DNA of 27,633 nt from Pelomyxa schiedti (lineage: Eukaryota; Evosea; Pelobiontida; Pelomyxidae). Positions 1 through 7,567 of this stretch are shown here, piece by piece (position 1 is the first letter of the stretch; each line of letters opens with the position of its first letter). The notes under the pieces are model-generated. The model saw only the letters and a list, made by a program, of their open reading frames with translations, was not told the origin of the DNA and ran no database searches. A program made the position numbers and the translations under genes. Location of the stretch: assembly GCA_020536535.1 (NCBI GenBank), contig JAHLWZ010000021.1, forward strand, positions 17,113-44,745, in the 5' to 3' direction.

Positions 1-1
1 C

Positions 2-869
2 GCACTTGACCAAGTGGTTTCAATCAGCTTAAGAATGAAGATACTACGCGATGTGGCACAGGGACTCTCCACCTGTCACAGCTTGAAGCCTCCCATAGTC
101 CAGTACAAACTCTCTCCAGGTCGAAAGTCGTTTCCCCAACAACAAAAGTTGACACCCACTTATTACAACAGCTGCTATTATTGTTCTCTCTCTTGATGAT
201 TCTGGAGCTGGGCCTTGGGCAATGGTGTGTTGACAGAATCTTTTTTTTTCTTTTCCCTCAAATACGATTCAGATCAGGGAGACTGATGGACATTGTCCCC
301 TATTCTCTGATTGTTCAATCATTCCGGCACAAAGGAATATTCCCCCGGATGAAATAGAATTCCTCGCACCCGAGATACTTTCCCACTGGGTTTTTGACAC
401 AAAAGCGGATGTTTGGAGCTTCGGTAAGGTCATGTTGCGTAATTCAATTGACTTGATTCCAGGGATTACCGCGTCGCTGCTATTGGATCCACTCAATAAA
501 CCATACACTCACATAGCAACAGACAAAAAGTACCTGGCAACAGATTACTCCAGCCAGGGACTGGTATCCCAAAACGAACCTCAGCTTCACCCCATGTCTA
601 TTGGAAGGGCACTTCTCTACGGCAACCTTAAACCATTCCCCTCTCTAACCGGCAAACAAAAACAAACAACTACAAGTGTAGAAGCGACCGGCAATGGCGA
701 TAGTACAAGCAACATCAACAACAGGGACCAACAACAGATATACCTTGAGTTGGGAAACCAGATAACTAGTATTTGCCTGGAGCCCAACCCGGACACCAGG
801 CCCTCAATTGAAGCAGTCATTAAAATCTGGGACTATTTCGTACCAAAAGGTATCTATCCAACAAAATAA
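2..869 (+). CDS. Pseudokinase (TKL-like), C-terminal part, cut by window start
   Basis: C-lobe of a protein-kinase-like domain, four exons: up to 119, 172-224, 273-423, 463-869 (TAA). Introns are GT-AG, 52, 48 and 39 nt, and all phases agree. Helix E reads DVAQGLSTCHSLKPPI. The catalytic HRDLKSPN block is replaced by QYKLSPAA, and no DFG is seen where the activation segment should start. APE survives as FLAPEIL, followed by DTKADVWSFG and a late PDTRPS. The HRD Asp and the Mg-binding Asn are therefore missing, which indicates a catalytically dead pseudokinase. A polar insert (Thr/Asn/Gln-rich, about 664-745) splits the lower lobe. The 5' end and N-lobe lie outside the window. A decayed relative lies at 4570-5157. 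TKL affinity is inferred from the style of helix E and the DVWSFG motif. Confidence 0.7.
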
Positions 870-1336
870 CGCGCATCTAAAATCCGGTAAGGAGTTCAGA
901 CTACCGACCCATGACCAGTACCCACAGCCCGCGACCCACAGCACTGTAACCAAGTGTCATCAAAAAAAATCGGTTCTTTACCATAATTGATGCAATCAGA
1001 CACCCATAAGTACTATCGGGGGATTTTCTCTGATGTAAAACGAGGGGAAAGTGATCCCAATTCTGCCCCCACCATCGGATGGGACTGATTGCTCATAACT
1101 TGGTGTAACTCGTATGATACTCCCTCCCAAGGGGAGACACTGATATCCCAAGTTGCGGAAAAGCCTCAAGTTTCTTCAACTGTCAGTCATTGGGTCCGAC
1201 ACCCTTTGGGGGCTAACTTTTTTTTTCACTTTCGGTTCATCTTGTGCAAGGAATAGCAAGGGATGCCCTTTTATTAATTGTTATTGAATAGGTTTGTTAC
1301 AGACATTATCAACCTATGGTACTGGCCTTGTGTTTG
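870..1336. other. Intergenic, nothing recognised
   Basis: About 470 bases between the convergent ends of the pseudokinase and the first propeller-family gene. It holds T-rich stretches near 1219 and no convincing ORF, RNA gene or repeat. It probably carries both 3' UTRs. Confidence 0.4.
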
Positions 1337-2616
1337 TCAATGTAAAGACCAAAGGCCATCAAGGCCATAGATTGCAGGGAGAGGGAGGCACAATACCACA
1401 ACGCCAGAATATGCCTCCATGACCTTGACTTGTTGGTTCCCAACTGTGAAAATGAAGCCTGACTCTGCCACAGCCATACACAAATGGTTGTTCCGATCAG
1501 GAACACTTCGTAGTGGCACTGTGCTGGCATTGCTGCAATCCCATAGTTGGCACAGGCTGTGGCCAGTAGTGAAGCTGACACAAAACAGTGAGTCACTCAC
1601 ACGGTACACTGCACGTGGCCTCTCTCTTCTATTGACCAGAACACTCGTTTTGGCACTTGAATCCACGATTATGACTTCAGAGACAGGTGGATGTGCTATC
1701 CTAATTCTCCCCATCACAATGAAACATCGTGATCCATTCCTTCTCTTAACTGGCAATACAGAGCCAAGTGCAACCCCCAGTGAGTAATTGCAAATAGTCT
1801 CACTAACAATCACCAATCTCTTTGACTGGTAAGTTCCCTCAACATCAATCACCAATATCTTGTTCTCAACCAAATCCCCAGGCCCCCTTGACACCACCAC
1901 AACCAGTTCATTCAAGCAAGACTTCGAGAACGACATCCACACCACGCAGCTGTCCCTGCAATCACACCCAATGATCGGAACCACCACCCTGCTGTCCACA
2001 TCATCGCCATGGTGACTGTCACTCACCTCCAGGCTCACTATCACAACGCCAACCATTCCCCTGCATTCCTCCCTCACTGTGACGTCATCGCCGTCATCAA
2101 CGCCTATCACGAACCACCTCGAGTTCACGGAATTGACGCCGGCGCTCCCCTCGGTCCCCCTTGTCGGCCTCCTGGAGGCCAGGCAGCGCCTCGCCCCGGC
2201 GCCGGCAGGGGGCGAGGAGTCGCACAGCACGCACTGGTGCGCGAGCGGCGGCGGGCCCGTCGGCCGCACCTCCTCCACCCAGCGAGTCCCGCTCACGAGC
2301 TTCACTGTGGCCCCGGGCTTGGCGCCGCCGACGCCGCCGCTCGGGCCCGCATTATGGGGCGCCGGCCCCCTCGTGATGGCGAGCAGCACGGGCGACGCCG
2401 AGAACGCGTGCAGCCTGCTCCTGGGCCACCCGTCGGGGTTGAACCACTCGCCAAAGACGAAGTTTGTGGCGGTCTCGGTGACGAAGGACCACACGAGCTG
2501 GGCTACGAGGGGGACGAGGCTGGCTCCTGGGGGGGAAAGTCGGGAGCCGCACCGTGGGTGGGACCCTGTCACGAAGGCGAGCAGTTGGTCCCTGGCCCGA
2601 ATTGTCAGTGGGGGAT
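1337..2616 (-). CDS. Propeller-like family protein 1 (lineage-specific), 5' end unresolved
   Basis: Long open frame of about 425 codons ending in TGA, paralogous to the genes at 2724-4121 and 12980-14050. Shared blocks in order are ARDQ near the N-terminus, PRCG, FVTETAT, SASPVLL, a GMVGVVI block, YRVSDSLFC, CQLWDC and a C-terminal VMEAYSGVVVLC strand set. The repeated beta-strand pattern with WDC resembles a WD40-type propeller, but this is inference. No ATG exists in frame between the upstream stop and ARDQ. The frame is preceded by a good acceptor (TTCCAG, ending 2617), so an upstream exon is possible, but none with a start was found. The upstream side abuts the inverted repeat at 2689-2734, so the start may have been lost in that rearrangement. 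The N-terminal third (about 2130-2560) is very GC-rich. Function is unknown. Confidence 0.6.
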
Positions 2617-2688
2617 CTGGAACAGCTTCGTGGGTGTTGCTAGGTGTTGTTGTAGGTAGTTGTTCCGTTGTGTGTGTAACTCACCACC

Positions 2689-2734
2689 AGTGTGCCTGAC
2701 AAACGTGACCCCGATGTGCGGAACTATTGTGGTG
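2689..2734 (+). repeat. Inverted repeat, left arm (46 nt)
   Basis: Exact reverse complement of 2936-2981. It encodes, on the + strand, residues SVPDKRDPDVRNYCG of the propeller family. The arms face each other across a 201-base spacer (2735-2935). Confidence 0.95.
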
Positions 2735-2871
2735 CAGCAGCCGAGTCAGGGTTCATTTTCACAGTGGAGGAACACCAACTGAAGGTGATTGAGGCCTCCT
2801 CCGGTGTTGTTGTGCTGTGCCTTACTCTCCCTGAAATTCTCGGCCTTGATGGTGTTTGGGCTTTACCATGA
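2689..2871 (+). pseudogene. Inverted C-terminal coding segment of propeller-like gene 2
   Basis: On the + strand this reads in one frame from SVPDKRDPD through ESGFIFTVEEHQLKVIEA to a TGA at 2869-2871. It matches the C-terminus of propeller-like protein 1 (ESGFIFTVGNQQVKVMEA, then VVVLCL and GLDG). It is therefore the normal 3' end of the neighbouring minus-strand gene (2724-4121), lying in the opposite orientation. It has no start of its own and is not expected to be expressed as it stands. Confidence 0.85.
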
Positions 2872-4121
2872 ATCCCGAGATTTCTTTCTTTCCCGTGGTG
2901 AATCTTCGTTTCCATTTTTCTAATAACGATCAGACCACCACAATAGTTCCGCACATCGGGGTCACGTTTGTCAGGCACACTCCTCACCATCAATGTCACA
3001 GCACCACTGCAGTCCCAGATTTGGCAAAGGGAATCTCCACCATTGAAGGTGAGACAGAACCGCGAGTCACTCACACGATAAAGACTGCGTATACTTTCTC
3101 TCCCTTCACTCAACACTCTCATGGTGTCAGCTTTTTCCTCCACCTCAATGACTTGGCATGTTGGACGGTAACGTGCTCCCCTTGAGTGCACCCTGCCAAA
3201 CACAATGAAACAGTGTGCTCCACTCTTTCTCTTCAGTGGAAGAACTGAAACTAAACCCGTGCGTGCTGCCAAACTGCACGTGGTCTCACTCACAATCACC
3301 GGACTCTTGGACTTGTACGAGCTCTCAACATCGAGCAAGATCAGCCTGGTCTCGATTGGATCATTCCTCGACACGGTGTCATCATTCTTCCTCACCACCA
3401 CAGCAAGAATCTCGCTCGAATTGGACTTGGAAAACGACAGCAGCTTCACATAGTAATCAGCAGCACGGCACTCACCAGAGATCGGAACCACGACCCTGCC
3501 AGGATCAGGCTGGGCGGCATCATCCCCCGTCACGCTCATGATCACAACACCAACCATTCCCCCGCACATGTCCCTCACCATCGCGTCGCCATCGCCGCTC
3601 TCGCCATCGGCCTCAGCCACACTGGCAACAAACCACCTCCCGTTAACCTCAGGCGCCGCCCCGTCGTATCCCAGGGCCTCCTTCGCTTTCCACAGCAGCC
3701 GCTCTCTGTTCCCCGAGCAGTCATGGAGCCTCACAGTTTGGCCTGCCGCAGGCGAGTACGACGAGTGCCCGCGATCCACCCACCGCGTGGGGCTCACCCA
3801 CCACGTCGTAGTAGTTGTAGTAGCAGTGGCACCAGGAGCTGTGCTCGCGGCGGCGGGTCCCCCCTGTGTGTGGGGCCTGGGCGCCCTCGTGAGCCCCAGC
3901 AGCACGGGGGACACCGAGAACGCGGTGCGCTGGCCGCTGGGCGACTCCCAGAACACGAAGTCGGTGGCGGTCTCGGTGACGTAGTACCAGAGGAGCCTGG
4001 GTACGAGGCAGCCGTCGGCCGCGAGGGCCACCCTGGCGCCCGGGGAAAGATGTGCACCGCACCGTGTGTGGACACCGAAAAGCAATGTGGCTATTTGATC
4101 CCTGGCATGAACACACATCAT
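2724..4121 (-). CDS. Propeller-like family protein 2, C-terminus replaced by inversion
   Basis: Uninterrupted frame of 465 residues from ATG (4121) to TAG. The start is chosen at the MM before CVHARDQ, because the paralogue at 14050 also starts a few residues before its ARKQ; the open frame itself continues upstream to 4247. Family blocks seen are TRCG, YYVTETATDFVF, SVSPVLLGLTR, GMVGVVI, LYRVSDSRFC and CQIWDC. Homology ends at SVPDKRDPDVRNYCG. The last 70 or so residues are the antisense of this gene's own expected C-terminus, which lies flipped at 2735-2871. The frame stays open by chance. Swapping the segment between the 46-nt arms would give the family-typical C-terminus. The N-terminal third is GC-rich. 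It is either a disrupted gene or one state of an invertible end. Function is unknown. Confidence 0.65.
   Translation of the reverse strand: MMCVHARDQIATLLFGVHTRCGAHLSPGARVALAADGCLVPRLLWYYVTETATDFVFWESPSGQRTAFSVSPVLLGLTRAPRPHTQGGPAAASTAPGATATTTTTTWWVSPTRWVDRGHSSYSPAAGQTVRLHDCSGNRERLLWKAKEALGYDGAAPEVNGRWFVASVAEADGESGDGDAMVRDMCGGMVGVVIMSVTGDDAAQPDPGRVVVPISGECRAADYYVKLLSFSKSNSSEILAVVVRKNDDTVSRNDPIETRLILLDVESSYKSKSPVIVSETTCSLAARTGLVSVLPLKRKSGAHCFIVFGRVHSRGARYRPTCQVIEVEEKADTMRVLSEGRESIRSLYRVSDSRFCLTFNGGDSLCQIWDCSGAVTLMVRSVPDKRDPDVRNYCGGLIVIRKMETKIHHGKERNLGIHGKAQTPSRPRISGRVRHSTTTPEEASITFSWCSSTVKMNPDSAAAPQ
2936..2981 (-). repeat. Inverted repeat, right arm (46 nt)
   Basis: Exact reverse complement of 2689-2734. 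It is part of the coding frame of the minus-strand gene 2724-4121, at the point where the family homology stops and antisense reading of the inverted segment begins. Confidence 0.95.
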
Positions 4122-4569
4122 GATTGACGACGTATGATCGAGTGTTTTACTCCGTACAACACAAAAATCGTTCACGAAAAAATGAAACACGAATCCAGGA
4201 ATGGGACGACGATCGGTACCAAATGACCCCCGGATCGCGTGTTTCATCGTCGGTCATGAGTACGGCCACGCGTCTCTTCGTGTCTATCGCGCGGTCGGGC
4301 TCGCGTCCATATGTATACATCATGACCAGATGGACTGCCGCACTTTTGGGGATTTTCTATGAGTGCAACAAACTGACATTGTGGGACGTCACATTAGATT
4401 CCGCTATTGACGATGGTACTGAAATAGGTTTTTCGTGTTTGACTGACATTTAAAAACAATTCACCAGGAGAGTCAGTTTCAGAAATGCAGAAACAAGCGA
4501 GGTGAGAACCGCATGACGAACATGTGCATTCGCACCAAGTATTTCAAGTTAACTAAGAAACTTTTGGTT
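4122..4569. other. Intergenic, nothing recognised
   Basis: Upstream of the minus-strand propeller-like gene 2 and of the decayed pseudokinase copy. It probably holds the promoter of gene 2. A 109-codon frame on + (4124-4453) has no domain-like pattern and is not supported. Confidence 0.35.
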
Positions 4570-5157
4570 CATCATCATTCTGTCTCTTGATGAATGCGGA
4601 ACCGAACCTTGACCTGTGGTGCGTTTCAAATACTTCTTTTTTGCCCCTCTCAAATGAATTTCCAGCTGAAAGAGCCTGACAGAGGGTGCACACTCTTTGC
4701 CATTTCACCGGCACAGATGAATTTCATTGAAGTTCTTTCACATCTTCCATTTGACACAAAGGCCGGTGTGTGGAGCTTTGGTAATGACGAACTTAATTTA
4801 ACTACTTTCAACCATAACTCACTTCCCTTGAAGGAATGACCGTGGCCCTTCTGATGGAACCTCTGAAACAACCACACACATCACATCACCCAAATACCTA
4901 TGTACTGACTACTCATCATTATCATCCACACCATCAACAACCAGAAGCACCACATAATCAACATCCCATAACAGCAAATGCTGGACCCGACCTTGGCCGG
5001 CTCACATCAGCCGGGGCATCCTCAGAGGTGACATCACGCTGTTCCCTCCCACAATCGCAACAACAACAACCACTTTCACAACCAGCAACACCGGGACCCA
5101 CACTAGAGACGATCAATCTGGGGTTAGTTCTTGCTCACAGTTGCGCAGGGGTGTGAC
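4570..5157 (+). pseudogene. Decayed pseudokinase copy
   Basis: Degraded relative of the gene at 2-869. Matching pieces in order are IIILSLDECG (against AIIVLSLDDSG), EPDRGCTLF...PAQ (against ETDGHCPLF...PAQ), PFDTKAGVWSFG (against VFDTKADVWSFG), and TVALLMEPLKQPHT after an intron at the same place (4781-4833). The first block runs into an in-frame TGA (about 4610). The APE segment is deleted, and homology fades within a Gln/Pro/His-rich stretch before a stop at 5155-5157, just upstream of a tRNA cluster. The conserved intron position shows true gene duplication rather than retrocopying. Confidence 0.7.
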
Positions 5158-5208
5158 GGACAACCAGCCAGACTGATGACCTTGCTCCTCAGAAACCTGA
5201 TCCTGAGA

Positions 5209-5229
5209 ACCAGGGAAAAGATCCCTGGT
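5209..5229. other. Short perfect hairpin
   Basis: An 8-bp stem (ACCAGGGA/TCCCTGGT) with a 5-nt AAAGA loop, between the decayed pseudokinase and tRNA-Leu. No function is assigned. Confidence 0.4.
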
Positions 5230-5255
5230 GTTCCTCAGGCTCCAATAATTCTTTT

Positions 5256-5281
5256 CTTTGTGGAAGAAGAAATTGCAAACC
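5256..5281 (+). repeat. Conserved element upstream of tRNA-Leu, copy A
   Basis: A block of about 26 nt starting CTTTGTGG and ending GCAAACC, 28 nt before tRNA-Leu. The same block lies upstream of both other tRNA-Leu genes (14305-14330 and 27122-27146), and similarity continues outward to about 5230. It may be a promoter element or simply part of a duplicated segment. Confidence 0.7.
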
Positions 5282-5309
5282 ATTGAGGTCTCTGTGTCTC
5301 TCTCAGGAA

Positions 5310-5391
5310 GCGTCGGTGGCGGAGTTGGTCTAACGCGGTGCACTCAAGATGCATTTCCTTTGGAGCCTGGGTTCGAATCCCAGCCGGCGCA
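5310..5391 (+). tRNA. tRNA-Leu(CAA)
   Basis: 82-nt cloverleaf. The acceptor is GCGTCGG/CCGGCGC with discriminator A. The D stem is GCG/CGC, the anticodon loop is CTCAAGA (anticodon CAA), and the T arm is CTGGG-TTCGAAT-CCCAG. The roughly 12-nt variable region suits a class II Leu tRNA. There is no intron. Identical sequence occurs at 14193-14274 and 27016-27097. Confidence 0.95.
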
Positions 5392-5392
5392 T

Positions 5393-5397
5393 CTTTT
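5393..5397 (+). terminator. Pol III terminator (T5) of tRNA-Leu
   Basis: Run of five T two bases after the tRNA end. Confidence 0.8.
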
Positions 5398-5455
5398 TAT
5401 TCGGACATGTAGGAGAAAATTCTGTACAACATTGTTGCACACAGTTGGACTCACC

Positions 5456-5662
5456 TGTGTACTTTAGCAAGTACACGAGCTTTAGCTCTCTGGACACTCT
5501 GTGGACTCTGTACAAATCTCAACTCTCGAGATCCAATGCAGGCTTCATGGAATTACTGGAATAAGGCAGCAACGATCTTGTCTCATGAGACATAGAACGC
5601 ACTCATGTGGACTGCAGTGGTGATTGATTCCAAGGTAATCTTGACTGAGAATTGGACAACAG
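5456..5662 (+). repeat. Tandem duplication, unit 1 (about 207 bp)
   Basis: Begins TGTGTACTTTA and ends near TGGACAACAG. Highly similar, head-to-tail, to 5663-5866. No coding frame or known RNA fold was recognised. It contains a short inverted motif (GTACTT...AAGTAC) at its start. Confidence 0.85.
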
Positions 5663-5866
5663 TGTGTACTTTATCAAGTACACGAGCTTTAGCTCTCTGG
5701 ACACTCTGCGGACTCTGTCCGAATCTCGATTCTCTAGATCCAATGCGGGCTTGATGGAATTACTGGAATAAGGCAGCAACGATCTTATGAGACATGGACG
5801 CTAATGTGGACTGCAGTGGTGATTGATTCTGAGGCAATCTCAACTGAGAACTGGACAACAGCGTGG
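5663..5866 (+). repeat. Tandem duplication, unit 2 (about 204 bp)
   Basis: Second copy of the 5456-5662 unit, with scattered substitutions and small deletions. It lies between tRNA-Leu and tRNA-Thr. Confidence 0.85.
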
Positions 5867-6059
5867 CTTTGAAGCTAACCACACCAAATTAATTATCCCT
5901 CAAACACATGCAACCCAAGCACAAGAACAAGCAAGAGAACCTTTACACTCACACTCTCTTTCGTTCTTTTTCCTCCATGCGGCTTTATTCTCTTCCCACA
6001 GAAGCTAATACACCGCACCAAACAGAGAGTGTTTCACCAAGAACGGAAACAACTTTGAG

Positions 6060-6067
6060 AAAAAAAA
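6060..6067 (-). terminator. Pol III terminator (T8) of tRNA-Thr
   Basis: Eight A on +, hence eight T downstream of the minus-strand tRNA-Thr. Confidence 0.8.
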
Positions 6068-6074
6068 CTCAGTC

Positions 6075-6147
6075 AGGCTCCAGTGGGAATCGAACCCGCG
6101 ATCTTCGCTTTACGAGAGCGACGCTTTGCCAGCTAAGCCATGGAGCC
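6075..6147 (-). tRNA. tRNA-Thr(CGU)
   Basis: 73-nt cloverleaf. The acceptor is GGCTCCA/TGGAGCC with discriminator T. The D stem is GCTT/AAGC-like, and the anticodon arm is TCGCT-CTCGTAA-AGCGA (anticodon CGU, codon ACG). The T arm GCGGG-TTCGATT-CCCAC has one C-A mismatch, shared by all three copies in the window. There is no intron. Confidence 0.93.
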
Positions 6148-6250
6148 TCCACAAGTTGGGGGTTCTGGCCTTGAACCCACTTGGTTCATCTTGAAGCAGG
6201 AAAGCCGCAACGATTCGAAAAAAATGCGGCGGTTGTTGTCCCATGAAATT

Positions 6251-6340
6251 GCTCTGGTAGCTCAGTTGGTTAGAGCGCGGTACTTATAAGAACAGTATTG
6301 AGTCATGCTGAGGTCGTGGGTTCGATCCCCACCCGGAGCA
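6251..6340 (+). tRNA. tRNA-Ile(UAU) with 16-nt intron
   Basis: 90-nt gene. The acceptor is GCTCTGG/CCGGAGC with discriminator A. The D arm is GCTC/GAGC, and the T arm is GTGGG-TTCGATC-CCCAC. The anticodon stem is CGGTA/TGCTG with a 23-nt loop, so a 16-nt intron follows position 37 (about 6289-6304), leaving loop CTTATAA and anticodon UAU (6285-6287). Introns in tRNA-Ile(UAU) are common in eukaryotes. Compare the altered copy at 27340-27429. Confidence 0.93.
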
Positions 6341-6343
6341 AAC

Positions 6344-6348
6344 TTTTT
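6344..6348 (+). terminator. Pol III terminator (T5) of tRNA-Ile
   Basis: Run of five T, three bases after the tRNA. Confidence 0.8.
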
Positions 6349-6533
6349 GTTATGTAGCTGGTTACAAAAAACCAACAGCTGTTGGTTTTCCCCTTCTGTG
6401 GCTGAAATGGAGAGTGTAAATTCGTACTACAACATAGTACATCAATTTTTGTTTCATTGGTCACTCGTCATCATCCTGATCATTGGTACACTCATCAAGG
6501 GAAACCTTAGAGGCTGCGAATGTTGTTAGGGAC

Positions 6534-7316
6534 TTACAATTGTTGTGTAGGAAAACCTGCAGATGCCATTGTAAACAAGTCGAACATTGCTTTTGACTTG
6601 GTGAGGTCACTAGGTTTCTGTGTGTGAGTGTTTGTTGCAGTCAAAGATGCGCCGGCATGTATTAACAGGCGGGCAACGTCAATATGGTCTGCCCAAACTG
6701 CTCTTGTTGTCAAATGAGAAAGAGGTGTCAACACACGAAGGTTGTATGTGGATGAGAATACTTGTGTAGTGCAGTTTCTCCCTGAAAATTTTTTGCATCA
6801 ACATCAGCTCCGTGCTCCAGAATTAGCGAGGCCGCTTCTGAGTGGCCTCCAGATGCCCTATGTGGGAAATTAGAGTGGGGAAGCGTGAAAGGGCACCCAC
6901 GAGTAGTGCAGTGGTGTATTTTTTAGTGTATCAGTTGCTGTGACTACTTTGGACCCAAGTGATGATATACATTCTGTGTTTCTTGTTAGCAGGGAGCGGG
7001 AAAAAAATGGTTTTTGTATAACATAGCTGCCGACTACACAACAAAGTGCGACCGTACCATTTATTAGGTTGATGTTGCCTCGTTTCGCGGCGCCGAAAAT
7101 CAGCTCCGGCGAAGACGATACCGCTGTAGAGGGGTCACCAGTCGTTGTTGCCCTACCTTTAGTACCGCTGGGCGATGGACTGGTGCTTGTGTTGCTCGCT
7201 CTTAGCGATGATGACGACGATGAACCTGAAGACTTCAGCGACGACGAAGAAGGTACGTCGGCACCCGAAGATCTGCCACCGCTTCTGTGATGGCTTGTTC
7301 CCCCACTACCGCTCAT
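6534..7316 (-). CDS. Ankyrin-repeat protein, four exons
   Basis: Exons are 7316-7058, 6973-6901, 6857-6762 and 6702-6534 (TAA). Introns are 84, 43 and 59 nt, all GT-AG and in phase, giving 198 residues. Residues 1-75 are a Ser/Gly/Thr-rich disordered leader. They are followed by ankyrin repeats: ELIFGAAKRGNINLI, then DTLKNTPLHYSASGGHSEAA with LILEHGADVDAKNFQG, then ETALHKAVWADHIDVA with LLIHAGASLTATN, and a capping tail. The TPLH and HGADV signatures are clear, and every splice restores a canonical repeat. It is probably a small binding adaptor; the partner is unknown. The start is the first ATG before SGSGG. It is divergently paired with the RasGEF gene, with a shared 251-bp upstream region. 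Confidence 0.85.
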
Positions 7317-7567
7317 CACCACCAGACGTAGATCCGCTCAACCACACCCACTGCGTTAATCTTTGTTTTTTATGGTTTCTTCGGCACACAAAATGCACTC
7401 GTTCCCAAGATACAGCAGCGCAGGGAGAGTAATGTGTCAACAGGGTGATGGGAGTTCGCTTCTGGTACCAGACCTTATCAGGAATCGGCACTTTTCGTTC
7501 AAAACGTCAACCCAAAAGAAAAGATCGACGAACAAAAAAAGAAAAAACACAAAAAGACAAGGATTTC
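7317..7567. promoter_or_regulatory. Divergent promoter region (ankyrin / RasGEF)
   Basis: 251 bases between two divergently oriented start codons, A-rich towards the RasGEF side. No specific element is recognised; the call rests on gene orientation. Confidence 0.45.

Noticed and set aside
2009-2659. Two + strand frames opposite propeller-like gene 1
   Set aside because: GC-driven shadows; the minus frame is supported by paralogy with two other genes.
4124-4453. Plus-strand 109-codon frame
   Set aside because: No domain, no paralogue, no repeat; lies in the presumed promoter of the minus-strand gene.
5456-5866. Tandem unit as an snRNA or 5S rRNA gene
   Set aside because: No match to remembered U1, U2, U4, U5, U6 or 5S landmarks, and no Pol III box pattern was found.
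6305-6529. Frame starting inside tRNA-Ile
   Set aside because: Begins in the tRNA body and shows no protein-like conservation; similar frames appear over the other tRNA copies.
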